This document shows positions 15,474-24,199 of a stretch of DNA of 64,000 nucleotides, one piece after another; the first letter of the stretch is position 1; the number at the start of each line of letters is the position of its first letter. The stretch lies in NCBI GenBank assembly GCA_018823745.1, contig JAHJHR010000004.1, forward strand, positions 156,474 to 220,473. Reading direction: 5' to 3'. The position numbers and the translations under genes were made by a program. The notes beneath the pieces are model-generated. The model was not told the DNA's origin and did not search any database. It saw only the letters and a program-made list of their open reading frames with translations. The DNA is from Alphaproteobacteria bacterium (lineage in GTDB: Bacteria > Pseudomonadota > Alphaproteobacteria > Oceanibaculales > Oceanibaculaceae).

Positions 15474-17911
15474 TGCAGAGCACCATCGAGATCATCCTCG
15501 ATTCCCTGCCGGCCGAACGCGGGTTGCGCGTGGTTGCCCGCTCGCTGGAGGACATCGGCGAGAGTGCCGACCGGCAGGCCCCGGCCTTCCGCCGGCTGTC
15601 GGGGGAGCTCGCGCGGATCGAGCGCCAGGCCCGGCCGATGGCGAACGCATTGCGCACGGCCGCCGAGGGCATCCAGCGCGGCTTTTCCGACGCCTTCACC
15701 ACGATTTTCCGGGACGGGCGGCTGCGCTTCGACGATCTGGCGGACAGCCTCAAGAATGCCTTCGCGCGGCTGCTGGGCGAAATGGCGGCGCTGGCCGTGG
15801 CCCGGCCGATCATCGTGCCGGTGGTGGCCGGTATCGGCTCGCTGCTCGGCCTGCCCGGTAGTGCCGTTGCCGGGGTGACCAGCCGGTTGGGTGGTGGCCC
15901 CGGCATCTCCGATCTTTTCGGTCTGGGCCGTGCCTTGCCCGGCCTGTTCGGCGCGACCTCGGTGGGGCTGGGCGGCGGGGCGACGGCGGCCAGCCTCGGC
16001 GTCTCTGCCGTCGCTGGTGGGATGAGCAATGCCGGCATCGCAACGGCGAGCTCGCTTGCCGGGATTGGTTCCGCTTTGTCCTTCGCCTTGCCGATTGCCG
16101 GGCTGGTCGCGCCCTTGCTGCTGGGCGGCCTCTTCGCGGGCAAACCCAGCGACCGCACCGCCTCCTTGCAGGGGATGCTGTCCGACGGGCTGCGGCCCAG
16201 CGAGGATGGTGCGGATGGCGAGACGCGGGCACTGCGCGACCAGCTTGGCCAGATGGTCGGCGAGGCGCTGGCCGCCGTCAGCCGCGCCACCGGGCAGCGA
16301 CCGCCCGATGATCTTTATCTCGACCTTGCCGCCGGCAACCGTGACGGGCTGCGCTTCTGGCTCTATGAGACCGCGGAGGACCTGTTCGGCAAGCCGGCAT
16401 CGGTGCGGCCGGAGGCACTGGCCAGCGGGCGCTACGACGACCCGCAGGCGCTGGTCGCCGGGCTGGTCGAGGCATTGACCGGGGCGATGACCGGAACGGC
16501 AATGAGCCTGCAGGAGGTGCTGGCACGCAATTTTGCCGATGATGCCCGGCGGATGGCCGACGGCATCCCCGATGCGCTGGACCAGGTGATCGACCGGTTC
16601 CGCAGCCTGAAAGGCACCGCCGAGGATCTGGCCGCCGAGGGGTTGATCGATCTGGATACCGTGCTGGCCGACCTGAAGACGGTCCGCGACCGCGATCTCG
16701 GCGCGGCGCTTGCCGGGCTGGATGCGGCAGCGCTGCAGGCCGTCATCACCTATTATTCGACGGTTGAGCGCAACACCCCGATCCTGCACGCCGCCGAGGA
16801 AGCCTTGCGTGCGATGGGGCAGGCCAGCGACGGGCTGGCGGCCTCCCTCGGCACGGCGCAACGACGGTTTGTCGACTCGCAGATCACCGCAGCGCGCGCG
16901 TATCTGGGCGAAATGGAACAGCAGGCAGCGGCGTGGCGGCAGTTGGCCGGATCGCTGCAACAAACGCGGCTGGGGCTGCTGGTCGATCCCGAATTGTCGC
17001 CGCTTTCCCCCGCCGACCGGCTGGCGGAGGCCCGCCGGCAATTCGAGGAGGTGGCAGCGCGCGCCGGCATCGGCGACCAGGCGGCCATCGACTCGCTGCC
17101 CGATACCAGCCGCCGTCTGCTGGAGGCAAGCCGCGCCTATTACGCCTCCAGCGCCGGCTATTTCCAGGATTTCGAGCGCGTCAGCGCCGTGCTGACCGCC
17201 AGCGAGAGCCTGGCCCAGCGCCAGCTGGCGCTGGCCGAAAGCCAGCTCGGCACGCTGCGCCAGCAGCTTGATGCGATCCAGGCATTGCTCGGCGGGCAAC
17301 AGAGCATGGTGCAGAGCCTGGCCTCGGTGCAGGCGGCCTTGCAGGGCGTCGCCGCCGGGCTGGCGGCACTGGGTGCGGGCGGTGGCTCAGGTGGTGGGGG
17401 CGCCTCGGGCGGCGGCGTCAGCTATCTGCCCGGCTCCTATGGTGAGACCGCGTCTTCCGGCGAATATATGGCGGAGATCGGCCTGACCCGTGCGACCCGC
17501 GACGCCATTCTGGGTGGCCTCGGCCAGTCCAGCGCCGGTGGCGGCGTTGTGCGGGACCGCATCGCCAGCGATGCCGCCTTCGCCGATGCCTATCGCGCCG
17601 CGATCCTGGCAGCGGGCGGCGTGCCGAATTTCGCTTTGGGCGGCTGGCATGCCGGCGGGCTGCGTCTGGTCGGTGAGCGCGGGCCGGAGCTGGAGGCGAC
17701 CGGCCCGTCGCGGATCTTCACCGCCGCCGATACCCGCCGTCTGCTGGCGCCCGATAGCGGCGAGGGCGGCCGCGAAGTGGCCGGCGAGATCGTCGAGCTG
17801 CGCCGCCAGCAGGCCCGTGAGGCCGAACAGGCCCAGGCCGGGCTGCACGCCTTGCGCGGCGAAATGGCCGATATCCGCCAGAATCTCAGCCGGCTGATTG
17901 CCGCGCGATAG
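15473..17911 (+). CDS. Tail tape measure protein
   Basis: 812 aa, sets tail length and helps DNA delivery. Residues about 30-110 are helical and basic (A-F-R-R-L-S-G-E-L-A-R-I-E-R). Residues 120-220 are Gly/Ala-rich with hydrophobic stretches (I-I-V-P-V-V-A-G-I-G-S-L-L-G; F-A-L-P-I-A-G-L-V-A-P-L-L-L-G-G-L). The middle 240-620 is coiled coil. The C-terminus has F-A-L-G-G-W-H-A-G-G-L-R-L-V-G-E-R-G-P-E-L-E-type sequence, a signature of tape measures. The stop overlap with the previous gene shows coupling. Tape length predicts a tail of roughly 100 nm by the usual rule of about 1.5 angstrom per residue; this is an inference. Confidence 0.88.
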   Translation: MQSTIEIILDSLPAERGLRVVARSLEDIGESADRQAPAFRRLSGELARIERQARPMANALRTAAEGIQRGFSDAFTTIFRDGRLRFDDLADSLKNAFARLLGEMAALAVARPIIVPVVAGIGSLLGLPGSAVAGVTSRLGGGPGISDLFGLGRALPGLFGATSVGLGGGATAASLGVSAVAGGMSNAGIATASSLAGIGSALSFALPIAGLVAPLLLGGLFAGKPSDRTASLQGMLSDGLRPSEDGADGETRALRDQLGQMVGEALAAVSRATGQRPPDDLYLDLAAGNRDGLRFWLYETAEDLFGKPASVRPEALASGRYDDPQALVAGLVEALTGAMTGTAMSLQEVLARNFADDARRMADGIPDALDQVIDRFRSLKGTAEDLAAEGLIDLDTVLADLKTVRDRDLGAALAGLDAAALQAVITYYSTVERNTPILHAAEEALRAMGQASDGLAASLGTAQRRFVDSQITAARAYLGEMEQQAAAWRQLAGSLQQTRLGLLVDPELSPLSPADRLAEARRQFEEVAARAGIGDQAAIDSLPDTSRRLLEASRAYYASSAGYFQDFERVSAVLTASESLAQRQLALAESQLGTLRQQLDAIQALLGGQQSMVQSLASVQAALQGVAAGLAALGAGGGSGGGGASGGGVSYLPGSYGETASSGEYMAEIGLTRATRDAILGGLGQSSAGGGVVRDRIASDAAFADAYRAAILAAGGVPNFALGGWHAGGLRLVGERGPELEATGPSRIFTAADTRRLLAPDSGEGGREVAGEIVELRRQQAREAEQAQAGLHALRGEMADIRQNLSRLIAAR

Positions 17912-17922
17912 GGGGCTTTCCT

Positions 17923-19887
17923 ATGCCGATCATCTTCCTTGCCGAGATCGCCCTGTATCATGACGGGGCGGAGCGGCTGCTGCGGCTGGCGACGCATGAC
18001 TACCGCACGGCGCCGGACGACCCCGACCGGCCGGATGCGGCCTATCGCCCGCTGATCGTCGAGCCGCCGAGCTTCCGCGCCCATGCCTTTGGTGACGGGC
18101 GGATCGGCGGGGCGTCGCGCAGCGGGGCCGGGGAGCTGGTGCTGAACAATGCCGACCGCTTCTTCGACCGCTATGTCGGGGCCGGCTGGGATGGCCGGGC
18201 CTTCCGGCTGTATCGCGGGCCGCATGGCGGGCGCTTTAGCGATTTCGCGCTGATCTTTCGCGGCACGATGGAGCAGGTGGAATGGCGCGACCTGCATCTG
18301 CATCTCTTCCTGCGCGACCGGCAGGCGCAATTCGACGTGCCGATCCAGAACGAGGCCTATGCCGGCGACAATATCGGGCCGGCGGGCAATGAGGGCAGTG
18401 CGGCGGATATCAAGGACCGGCCGAAGCTGCTGTGCTACGGGCTGTGCCACAATGTCCCGCTGGCGCCGCTGAACACGGCGGCCTTGCGCTATGGCGCGCA
18501 TACCGGCTCGATCTTCTCGGTCGATGCGGTGTTCGACCGGGGCGCGCCTCTGTCCAAGGTGACCGGGACGCCCACCGCCGGGGAGTACCGGGAAAACGTG
18601 ACGGAGGGCTTCGTCACGCTGGGCGGCAGCCCGGCCGGCAGCATCACCGCCACGGTCTCGGGCGAGCGGCTGGAAAACCTGTTCCTGTGGTCGGAGCAGT
18701 TCCTGAACCCCGCCTGGGTCAAGCATGCCGGCGTGACGGTGGAGAATGACGTGCTTGCCGGCCCCAATGGCGGGCTGACGGCGGAGCGCATCGAGATTCC
18801 CGCCGAGACCGGGGCGGGCTTCCGTCAGAGCGTCAGCGTTACCGCCGGCCAGGCCTATACCTTCTCGATCTATCTGCGCAGCGTCATTGGCCGGGTCTCC
18901 GCCGGCATCGGGATCAATGCGGCGAGTGCAGAGCCGGTCCAGATCGACGAGGAATGGCGGCGCTTCCGGATCACCGAGACGGTCGAGGCCGGCAGCGTCT
19001 CGCCCGGTGTGTTCAGCCTGGGCAGTGCCGCCAGCCTGCATGCCTGGGGCGCACAGATCGAGCTGGGCGGCGTGGCGAAGAATGCCATCGTCACTGGCAG
19101 CACGGCGCATCCCAGCTCCTATACCGCGCAGCCGGCGGACATGCTGCGCACCATCGCCGTGACCCGCTCGGCGCTGGTGGATTATCTCGATTTCGACCAT
19201 GCGGATTTCCAGCGCATGAACGAGCAGATGGCGGGGGTGGCGCTGGGGCTGTTCATCGACCAGGAGATGACGATCCGCGATGCCTTCGATGCGATCTGCG
19301 CCAGCATCGGCGCGTTCTGGTTCTTCACCCGCGACGGCCGGCTGGCGGTGCGCCGGCTGGACGCGCCGAATGGCGAGCCGGTCGCCATCTTCACCCGCGA
19401 CCGGGCGATGAACCCGCGCCTTCTGTCGAGCAACGAGGCCGGCGGCGGCCTGCCCAGTTACCGCGTCGTGCTGGGCTGGCGGCGCAACTGGATGGTGCAG
19501 TCCGGCGACCAGCTGGCCGGCGGTGTCCCGGCGGAGCGCCGCGCCTTCCTGGCCCAGGAATACCGCACGGTGGCCGCCGCCAATCCGGCCCTGCGCGAGA
19601 TCCATCCGCTGTCGCAGGAAACACGGCGCATGACCCTGCTGGAAAATGCCGATGACTCGGCGCAGGAGGCCGACCGCCTGCTGGCGTTGGTCGGGGTGCG
19701 CCGCGACCTGATCGAATTCGACCTGACGCCGGCTGATTACTTTGCAGCCGGCGCGCCCTGGATCGGTGACGAGATCGCCTATCGCGACCCCCGCTTTCTG
19801 GATTACGCCGCAGGCCGCCCGCTGATCCTGCTGGGCGTGGCCGAGGATTACGCCGCCGGGCGGGTGACGCTGCAAGCCTGGGGTTAA
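17923..19887 (+). CDS. Large tail-tip or baseplate protein with an inserted carbohydrate-binding-like module
   Basis: 654 aa. The N-terminal 190 residues (I-I-F-L-A-E-I-A-L-Y, F-G-D-G-R-I-G-G-A-S-R-S-G-A-G-E-L-V) look like a tail hub protein. The middle (about 245-400: N-L-F-L-W-S-E-Q-F, then A-Y-T-F-S-I-Y-L-R-S, W-G-A-Q-I-E-L-G) is a beta-sandwich module resembling carbohydrate-binding modules of phage tails. The C-terminus (R-D-A-F-D-A-I-C-A-S-I-G-A-F-W) resumes hub-like sequence. It stands directly after the tape measure. The next gene has a related module, so an internal duplication or exchange of the receptor-binding part is likely. Confidence 0.7.
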   Translation: MPIIFLAEIALYHDGAERLLRLATHDYRTAPDDPDRPDAAYRPLIVEPPSFRAHAFGDGRIGGASRSGAGELVLNNADRFFDRYVGAGWDGRAFRLYRGPHGGRFSDFALIFRGTMEQVEWRDLHLHLFLRDRQAQFDVPIQNEAYAGDNIGPAGNEGSAADIKDRPKLLCYGLCHNVPLAPLNTAALRYGAHTGSIFSVDAVFDRGAPLSKVTGTPTAGEYRENVTEGFVTLGGSPAGSITATVSGERLENLFLWSEQFLNPAWVKHAGVTVENDVLAGPNGGLTAERIEIPAETGAGFRQSVSVTAGQAYTFSIYLRSVIGRVSAGIGINAASAEPVQIDEEWRRFRITETVEAGSVSPGVFSLGSAASLHAWGAQIELGGVAKNAIVTGSTAHPSSYTAQPADMLRTIAVTRSALVDYLDFDHADFQRMNEQMAGVALGLFIDQEMTIRDAFDAICASIGAFWFFTRDGRLAVRRLDAPNGEPVAIFTRDRAMNPRLLSSNEAGGGLPSYRVVLGWRRNWMVQSGDQLAGGVPAERRAFLAQEYRTVAAANPALREIHPLSQETRRMTLLENADDSAQEADRLLALVGVRRDLIEFDLTPADYFAAGAPWIGDEIAYRDPRFLDYAAGRPLILLGVAEDYAAGRVTLQAWG

Positions 19888-19927
19888 GGGGATTGCCCCG
19901 GACCGCAACCGCGAGGAATGATCGACC

Positions 19928-22195
19928 ATGGCGAATATGATCCTGGGCTGGGTGAATGCGGCGGACCGGGCAGTACTGTCCGGCGGGCGCTGGTCGGAGT
20001 CGCTGCCGCAGGCGGCGCTGGCGGAGGATTCGCTGTCTGCCATCGCCCGCGCACTCGGCAACCAGCCGGCGGATACGGCGATTGTCGCTGATCTGGGCGC
20101 GGCGCAGCCGGTCGGGCTGGTCGCTTTGTTCGGCGGTACCGTCAGCCCGCAGGCAGGTTGCCCCGGCCCGGCGGCGCGCTATCGCATCCGGGCGGGCGGG
20201 GAGGCCGTGCAGGGACCGTTGCTGGATCTCGATTTCACCGGCTATGGCGCGTCCGATCCGCGCCTTGCCTTCAGCCGTGACAGCCTGGCGGTCTGGATCG
20301 ACCGCGGCGGCGTGATGCAGGGCTATGGCCTGACCGAGCCGTTGGCGCTGACGCTGGATGGCTTCACGCCGCCGGCGACGCTGCCGGTGGTGCTGCAACG
20401 TCCGGATCGCCGGTTCTTCGCGGGCGAGAAAATCCGCCTGACCGATCCCGAGGCCCCAAATGAGCGCTGGCTGTCCGGCAGCATTGCCCGCATCGGGCCG
20501 GAAGCCGGGCATATCACGCTGAACATCGACACGGTCGCGGGCAACGGCGGCGACGTCATCGCCTGGCGGCTGGAAAGCCTGGCCCCGCGCTGCAACCGGG
20601 GGCAGGACCATGACCCGGTCAGCCATGCGCGCCTCGGATTCCGTATCGAATCGGCGCGGACCAATCTGCTGCTGCGCTCCGCCGAACTCTCCGATTCCGC
20701 CTGGACCCTTCAGGGCAGCGTGGCGGTGGCGCAGGGCATCGTGGCACCGGATGGCGGCCCGGCGGCAAAGCTGCGCGAGGATGGCACGACCGGCTTCCAT
20801 CAGGCGACGCAATCCATCGCCGTTGCCGAGGGTGCCACGGTCGCCGTCAGCGTCTATGTCCGCGCGGCGGAGCGCAGCCGGTTTGCGCTGGTGCTGTCCA
20901 GCGGCGACGATTACGCGCAGGCCGCCTTCGATCTCGACGCCGGCACCACCAGCCTGTCACAGGGTGGCGCAGGCAGTGCCATCGTGGCGCGGATCATCCC
21001 GGCCGGGGTCGGCTGGCTGCGCTGCGTGCTGGTCGGCGCGCTGGCCGGGGCGGAGGATTATCTGGTTGCGCTGCGGTTGCTGAATCCCGGTGGTTCCTAT
21101 GCCGGGGACGGGGCGGGCGGGCTGCTGGTCTGGGGCGCGCAGGCGGAAATGGGCGGTTTTGCCAGCTCCTATATCCCGACCACAGGCGTACCCTATACCC
21201 GCGCCGCCGATTCGCCCCGGCTGGTGCTGGCCACACCGGAAACCGGCACGCTGCTGGCCGACTATGCCAGCAGCCAGACGGCGAACCTTGTTGTCGCCAG
21301 CCTGAATGACGGCACGGCGGATAACCAGATCAGCCTGATCCAGGGCGCGGGCGGCGCGCGCATCGCCTATATCGCGCAGGCGGGGGTGAATACGGTCGGC
21401 CTCTCGACCGGGGCGGCCCTTGCCGACAGTGTCCAGCGCAGCGGCTTCGGCTATGCGCCGGGCAGCTTTGCCGCCGCCAGCGATGGCGGGGCGGCAGTGA
21501 TCGGCGCCTCGGGCGGCGTGCCGATTGTGACCGGGCTGGATATCGGCCACCGGCTGGGGCAGCAGCATCTGAATGGCGGGCTGCGCCGTGTGCTGCTCTA
21601 TCCCCGCCGGCTGGCCGAGTCGGAACTGATGGCGGCCTCCGGCAGCTTCGCGCTGCAACTGGGCACGCTGGATTTCGATACCGGCTGGCAGGATGTCTGG
21701 CATGGCCAGCAGCGCCGGGATGGCTACCGGCCGGTCCTGCTGGCAACCCCGCCGGGGGTGGCCGCGCGCTACTGGCGCATCGATCTGGACGACCACGCCA
21801 ATGCCGACGGGTTTCTCGATCTCGCCCGGCTGTGGATCGGCCCGGCGGTCGAACTGTCGAGCAATTTCAGCTATGGCGCGGCGCTGGGCATGGAGGCCGA
21901 TACGCGGATCGCCCGGTCGCAGGGCGGGGCGCTGCGCTTCGAGGAGCGCGCCAGCCAGCGCGTGGCAACCTATCCCGTCGAGCATCAGACAGCGCAGGAG
22001 GCCTATCGCGTCCATCTGGAATTGCAGCGCGTCGCCGGCCTGTCCGGCGAGGTGCTGGCCGTGCCGGACCCGGAGGATACGCTGTATCGCTGCGAGCGGG
22101 TCTTCATCGCCCGGCTGCGCAGCCTGCGGCCGATCAGCAACCGCTATTTCCAGCGCTTCGCCACCGAGCTGGAACTGGAAGAACGGTTGACCTGA
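19928..22195 (+). CDS. Tail-tip or tail fibre-like structural protein with a CBM-like module
   Basis: 755 aa. Hub-like N-terminus, then about 245-420 a module with N-L-L-L-R-S-A-E-L-S-D-S-A-W-T-L, V-S-V-Y-V-R-A-A-E-R and W-G-A-Q-A-E-M-G-G-F-A-S-S-Y-I-P-T that closely parallels the module of the preceding gene. The C-terminal part R-Y-W-R-I-D-L-D-D-H-A-N-A-D-G is discoidin-like. Probably the cell-surface contact protein of the particle. The start follows GCGAGGAATGATCG. Confidence 0.7.
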   Translation: MANMILGWVNAADRAVLSGGRWSESLPQAALAEDSLSAIARALGNQPADTAIVADLGAAQPVGLVALFGGTVSPQAGCPGPAARYRIRAGGEAVQGPLLDLDFTGYGASDPRLAFSRDSLAVWIDRGGVMQGYGLTEPLALTLDGFTPPATLPVVLQRPDRRFFAGEKIRLTDPEAPNERWLSGSIARIGPEAGHITLNIDTVAGNGGDVIAWRLESLAPRCNRGQDHDPVSHARLGFRIESARTNLLLRSAELSDSAWTLQGSVAVAQGIVAPDGGPAAKLREDGTTGFHQATQSIAVAEGATVAVSVYVRAAERSRFALVLSSGDDYAQAAFDLDAGTTSLSQGGAGSAIVARIIPAGVGWLRCVLVGALAGAEDYLVALRLLNPGGSYAGDGAGGLLVWGAQAEMGGFASSYIPTTGVPYTRAADSPRLVLATPETGTLLADYASSQTANLVVASLNDGTADNQISLIQGAGGARIAYIAQAGVNTVGLSTGAALADSVQRSGFGYAPGSFAAASDGGAAVIGASGGVPIVTGLDIGHRLGQQHLNGGLRRVLLYPRRLAESELMAASGSFALQLGTLDFDTGWQDVWHGQQRRDGYRPVLLATPPGVAARYWRIDLDDHANADGFLDLARLWIGPAVELSSNFSYGAALGMEADTRIARSQGGALRFEERASQRVATYPVEHQTAQEAYRVHLELQRVAGLSGEVLAVPDPEDTLYRCERVFIARLRSLRPISNRYFQRFATELELEERLT

Positions 22196-22197
22196 GT

Positions 22198-22482
22198 CTA
22201 CTCGCTCTTGATCCACTGCGCGGATTCGAAAACCCCATCCTTGAAGTTGCAGACCCAGGCCTGGCGCCAGCCATTGGCGCCCTTGGCCTCGGACACGATG
22301 GTCCAGTCGCCGCCCCGATGCGTCAGCGTCGAGGGGTCGAAGGTGATATCCGTCTGGCCGGGCATGCCGGCGCGCAGGCTGGCCAGGCAGGACTCCATGT
22401 CGTAGCGCACCGGCTTCGACGGATCGGTGGCGCAGGCGGCGAGCAGCAATAGTGACAGACAGAAGGCGGCGAGCTTGATCAC
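22198..22482 (-). CDS. Small lipoprotein (phage cargo)
   Basis: About 94 aa from a GTG start; a longer frame from 22518 is also open. The N-terminus is a lipoprotein signal (L-L-L-L-A-A-C-A-T, cysteine at about residue 17). The mature part C-N-F-K-D-G-V-F-E-S-A-Q-W-I-K is small and globular. It is reversed between the last tail gene and the lysis genes, and its stop lies 3 bases from that of the tail gene. Lysogenic conversion or superinfection exclusion are typical roles of such lipoproteins, but nothing in the sequence proves it. Confidence 0.65.
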   Translation of the reverse strand: MIKLAAFCLSLLLLAACATDPSKPVRYDMESCLASLRAGMPGQTDITFDPSTLTHRGGDWTIVSEAKGANGWRQAWVCNFKDGVFESAQWIKSE

Positions 22483-22542
22483 GGATCGGGCATCCCTGCA
22501 AACGGGCGTCTGGCGCACAGCACCAGACCGGAAAGGTATGGC

Positions 22543-22764
22543 ATGACCCGCGACGAGAGGGAACGGCTTGCAACGCTGGAGCAGCAGATGCGCGACAGCC
22601 GCGAGGATATCACCGAGATGAAAAGCGATGTGAAGGCGATCCGCGCCACTTTGGCCGAGGCGCGCGGCGGCTGGCGCGTCATGGTGCTGCTGGGCGGTGG
22701 ATCGGCGGCGTTGGGGGCGGCCATCGGCCGGCTGCTGGGCGCCGGATCGGGCGGGTTGTCATGA
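22543..22764 (+). CDS. Small coiled-coil plus membrane protein (XhlA-like)
   Basis: 73 aa. Residues 5-42 are a coiled coil (L-E-Q-Q-M-R-D-S-R-E-D-I-T-E-M-K-S-D-V-K-A-I), and 46-63 (M-V-L-L-G-G-G-S-A-A-L-G-A-A-I-G) a single membrane-type helix. This is the layout of XhlA-like accessory lysis proteins. It overlaps the peptidase start by 4 bases. Confidence 0.55.
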   Translation: MTRDERERLATLEQQMRDSREDITEMKSDVKAIRATLAEARGGWRVMVLLGGGSAALGAAIGRLLGAGSGGLS

Positions 22765-23144
22765 GACGCTTCGAGCATTGGCGCCTGGTCCCGCCCTCAC
22801 TCTGGCACTGGCCGGATTTCAGCCCGGCCGAGATTGCCAGCCGGGGCGATGGCTCGCTGCTGCTGGTGCCCGAGGCGCTGGACCGGCTGCAGGCCGCGCG
22901 AAGCCGCATCGGCCGGTCCTTCGTGATCCATTCCGCCTATCGCGACCCGGTCCACAATGCCCGTGTCGGCGGCGCACCGCTCAGCCGGCACAAGACCGGC
23001 GATGCCTTCGATATCGCTCTGGCCGGGCATGACCGCGCCGCGCTGCTGGCCGCCTGCCGGGCCGCCGGGTTTCGCGGCTTCGGGTTCTATTCACGCTTCC
23101 TGCATGTCGATCTGGGACCGGAAAGGAATTGGGGACGCTGGTGA
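22761..23144 (+). CDS. Peptidase M15A-type endolysin
   Basis: 127 aa, zinc-dependent D-Ala-D-Ala carboxypeptidase-like enzyme that cuts peptidoglycan cross-bridges for lysis. The S-x-H-x-x-G-x-A-x-D motif is complete: S75, H77, G80, A82, D84, with H115 and D117 in L-H-V-D-L. It is short, as usual for single-domain phage M15 lysins. Neighbours are a coiled-coil membrane protein and a holin, so a lysis cassette is evident. Confidence 0.85.
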   Translation: MRRFEHWRLVPPSLWHWPDFSPAEIASRGDGSLLLVPEALDRLQAARSRIGRSFVIHSAYRDPVHNARVGGAPLSRHKTGDAFDIALAGHDRAALLAACRAAGFRGFGFYSRFLHVDLGPERNWGRW

Positions 23145-23148
23145 CGGC

Positions 23149-23637
23149 TCACGGGCCGAAGGTGATCCCTAGTTCAACATCGGCGAGGCCAAGAAGTCCC
23201 GTGCCGACCTTGCCGCTCAGTGTCCATTCCTTCGGCGTCATCAGGCCTTGCAGCAGTGCGAAAATCTGCCGGCCGATCTTGCCGAGCCAAGCCGCCAGCC
23301 AGGAAAGGAAGCGGCCGGTGGACGAGCTGATTTGGCTAAAAAGGTTATTTGTCCACGCCAGCTCGGCCTCCAGATAAGCGATCAAGCCTTGAATCTCAGC
23401 AAGCTGTCGCGGCGCTTCGGTCTCCCTGAGTAAGCTGTCCGATTTCAGCAGGCCATTAATGTCTTCCAGCACGCCCATGATGGTCTGCGGCAATTTTCCC
23501 AATGTCATCTGTAACTCAAAATCTCTTGTTTCTTCCTTTATTTCAGATAGTTCCGAGAGGTGTGACTGTGCCTGCTCGCGGACGCTCCTAATTTCCTTCT
23601 GAATATCAAGAATGCGATTTCTGAGTGCGTCCGACAT
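23149..23637 (-). CDS. Coiled-coil and membrane-associated protein, reversed cargo
   Basis: About 162 aa starting with ATG after GGGAGGCGCTT. Residues 5-45 form a coiled coil (I-L-D-I-Q-K-E-I-R-S-V-R-E-Q-A-Q-S). A region near 90-140 has W-T-N-N-L-F-S-Q-I-S and F-L-S-W-L-A-A-W-L-G-K-I-G-R-Q-I-F-A-L-L and could sit in or on the membrane. Codon use is AT-richer than in its neighbours. It lies reversed between lysin and holin with its own palindrome upstream. No family recognised; immunity or exclusion functions are possible, but not supported by any motif. Confidence 0.55.
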   Translation of the reverse strand: MSDALRNRILDIQKEIRSVREQAQSHLSELSEIKEETRDFELQMTLGKLPQTIMGVLEDINGLLKSDSLLRETEAPRQLAEIQGLIAYLEAELAWTNNLFSQISSSTGRFLSWLAAWLGKIGRQIFALLQGLMTPKEWTLSGKVGTGLLGLADVELGITFGP

Positions 23638-23650
23638 AAGCGCCTCCCTC

Positions 23651-23669
23651 ATTCTATCAACAATAGAAT
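23651..23669. promoter_or_regulatory. Palindromic operator candidate and promoter of the reversed cargo gene
   Basis: ATTCTAT-CAACA-ATAGAAT has perfect 7-base arms. On the minus strand a TTGTCG box, 16 bases, and TATTAG lie just upstream of it, so the palindrome would cover the start of transcription. AT-rich spacer of about 80 bases between this gene and the holin. Confidence 0.5.
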
Positions 23670-23732
23670 TCTAATATAAAAACACACCTTTGCGACAAGC
23701 CATCCTTTTCTTCACTCAAGGGATTCTTCGCT

Positions 23733-24197
23733 ATGGGGCTTCTTGATTTTGTTACCTCGATCCTCACCGGCGGGGCGACCGGCCTTCTGGGCATGCTGGC
23801 CTCAGCCGGCATCCGTCTCCTCGAGGCGAGAGAGAAGCGGCATACGCTCGCCATCGAGCTGGCCCATGCCGAACGCCTGCATCTGTTGCAGATGGAGGCA
23901 CGCAGCGCCGAACATGAAAACGAGCGTCTGATCGCCGATCTGGGCGTGGCGCGCGATCTGCGCGTCGCCTCCTATGATCACGACCGGGGCTATGGCCGGG
24001 CCAGCCTCTGGGTGGTGAACATCCTGCGGCTGGTGCGCCCCGGCCTGACGCTGATGCTGCTGGGGCTGACGGCGGTGGTGTTCTTCCAGCTCTACAGCGA
24101 CGAGGATCGCCGGCGCATCGTCGAGATGCTGATCTATGCCACCACCGCCGCCGTCATCTGGTGGTTCGGCAGCCGTGACATGGAGAAGGGGAAGTAG
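23733..24197 (+). CDS. Holin of the 3TM gene-transfer-release type
   Basis: 154 aa, predicted inner-membrane protein releasing the lysin. The N-terminal segment I-L-T-G-G-A-T-G-L-L-G-M-L-A-S-A-G is membrane-like, then a charged helix R-E-K-R-H-T-L-A-I-E-L-A-H-A-E follows. Two further membrane segments are near 100-120 (L-T-L-M-L-L-G-L-T-A-V-V-F-F) and 130-147 (M-L-I-Y-A-T-T-A-A-V-I-W-W-F). The pattern matches the GTA_holin_3TM family, found in gene transfer agents and related phages. It closes the particle locus; the efflux pump begins 3 bases later on the other strand. Confidence 0.75.
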   Translation: MGLLDFVTSILTGGATGLLGMLASAGIRLLEAREKRHTLAIELAHAERLHLLQMEARSAEHENERLIADLGVARDLRVASYDHDRGYGRASLWVVNILRLVRPGLTLMLLGLTAVVFFQLYSDEDRRRIVEMLIYATTAAVIWWFGSRDMEKGK

Positions 24198-24199
24198 GC

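Noticed and set aside
15407..20812. Several very long minus-strand frames under the tape measure and tail genes
   Set aside because: They are antisense to genes with clear family features; no ribosome binding sites or recognisable domains.
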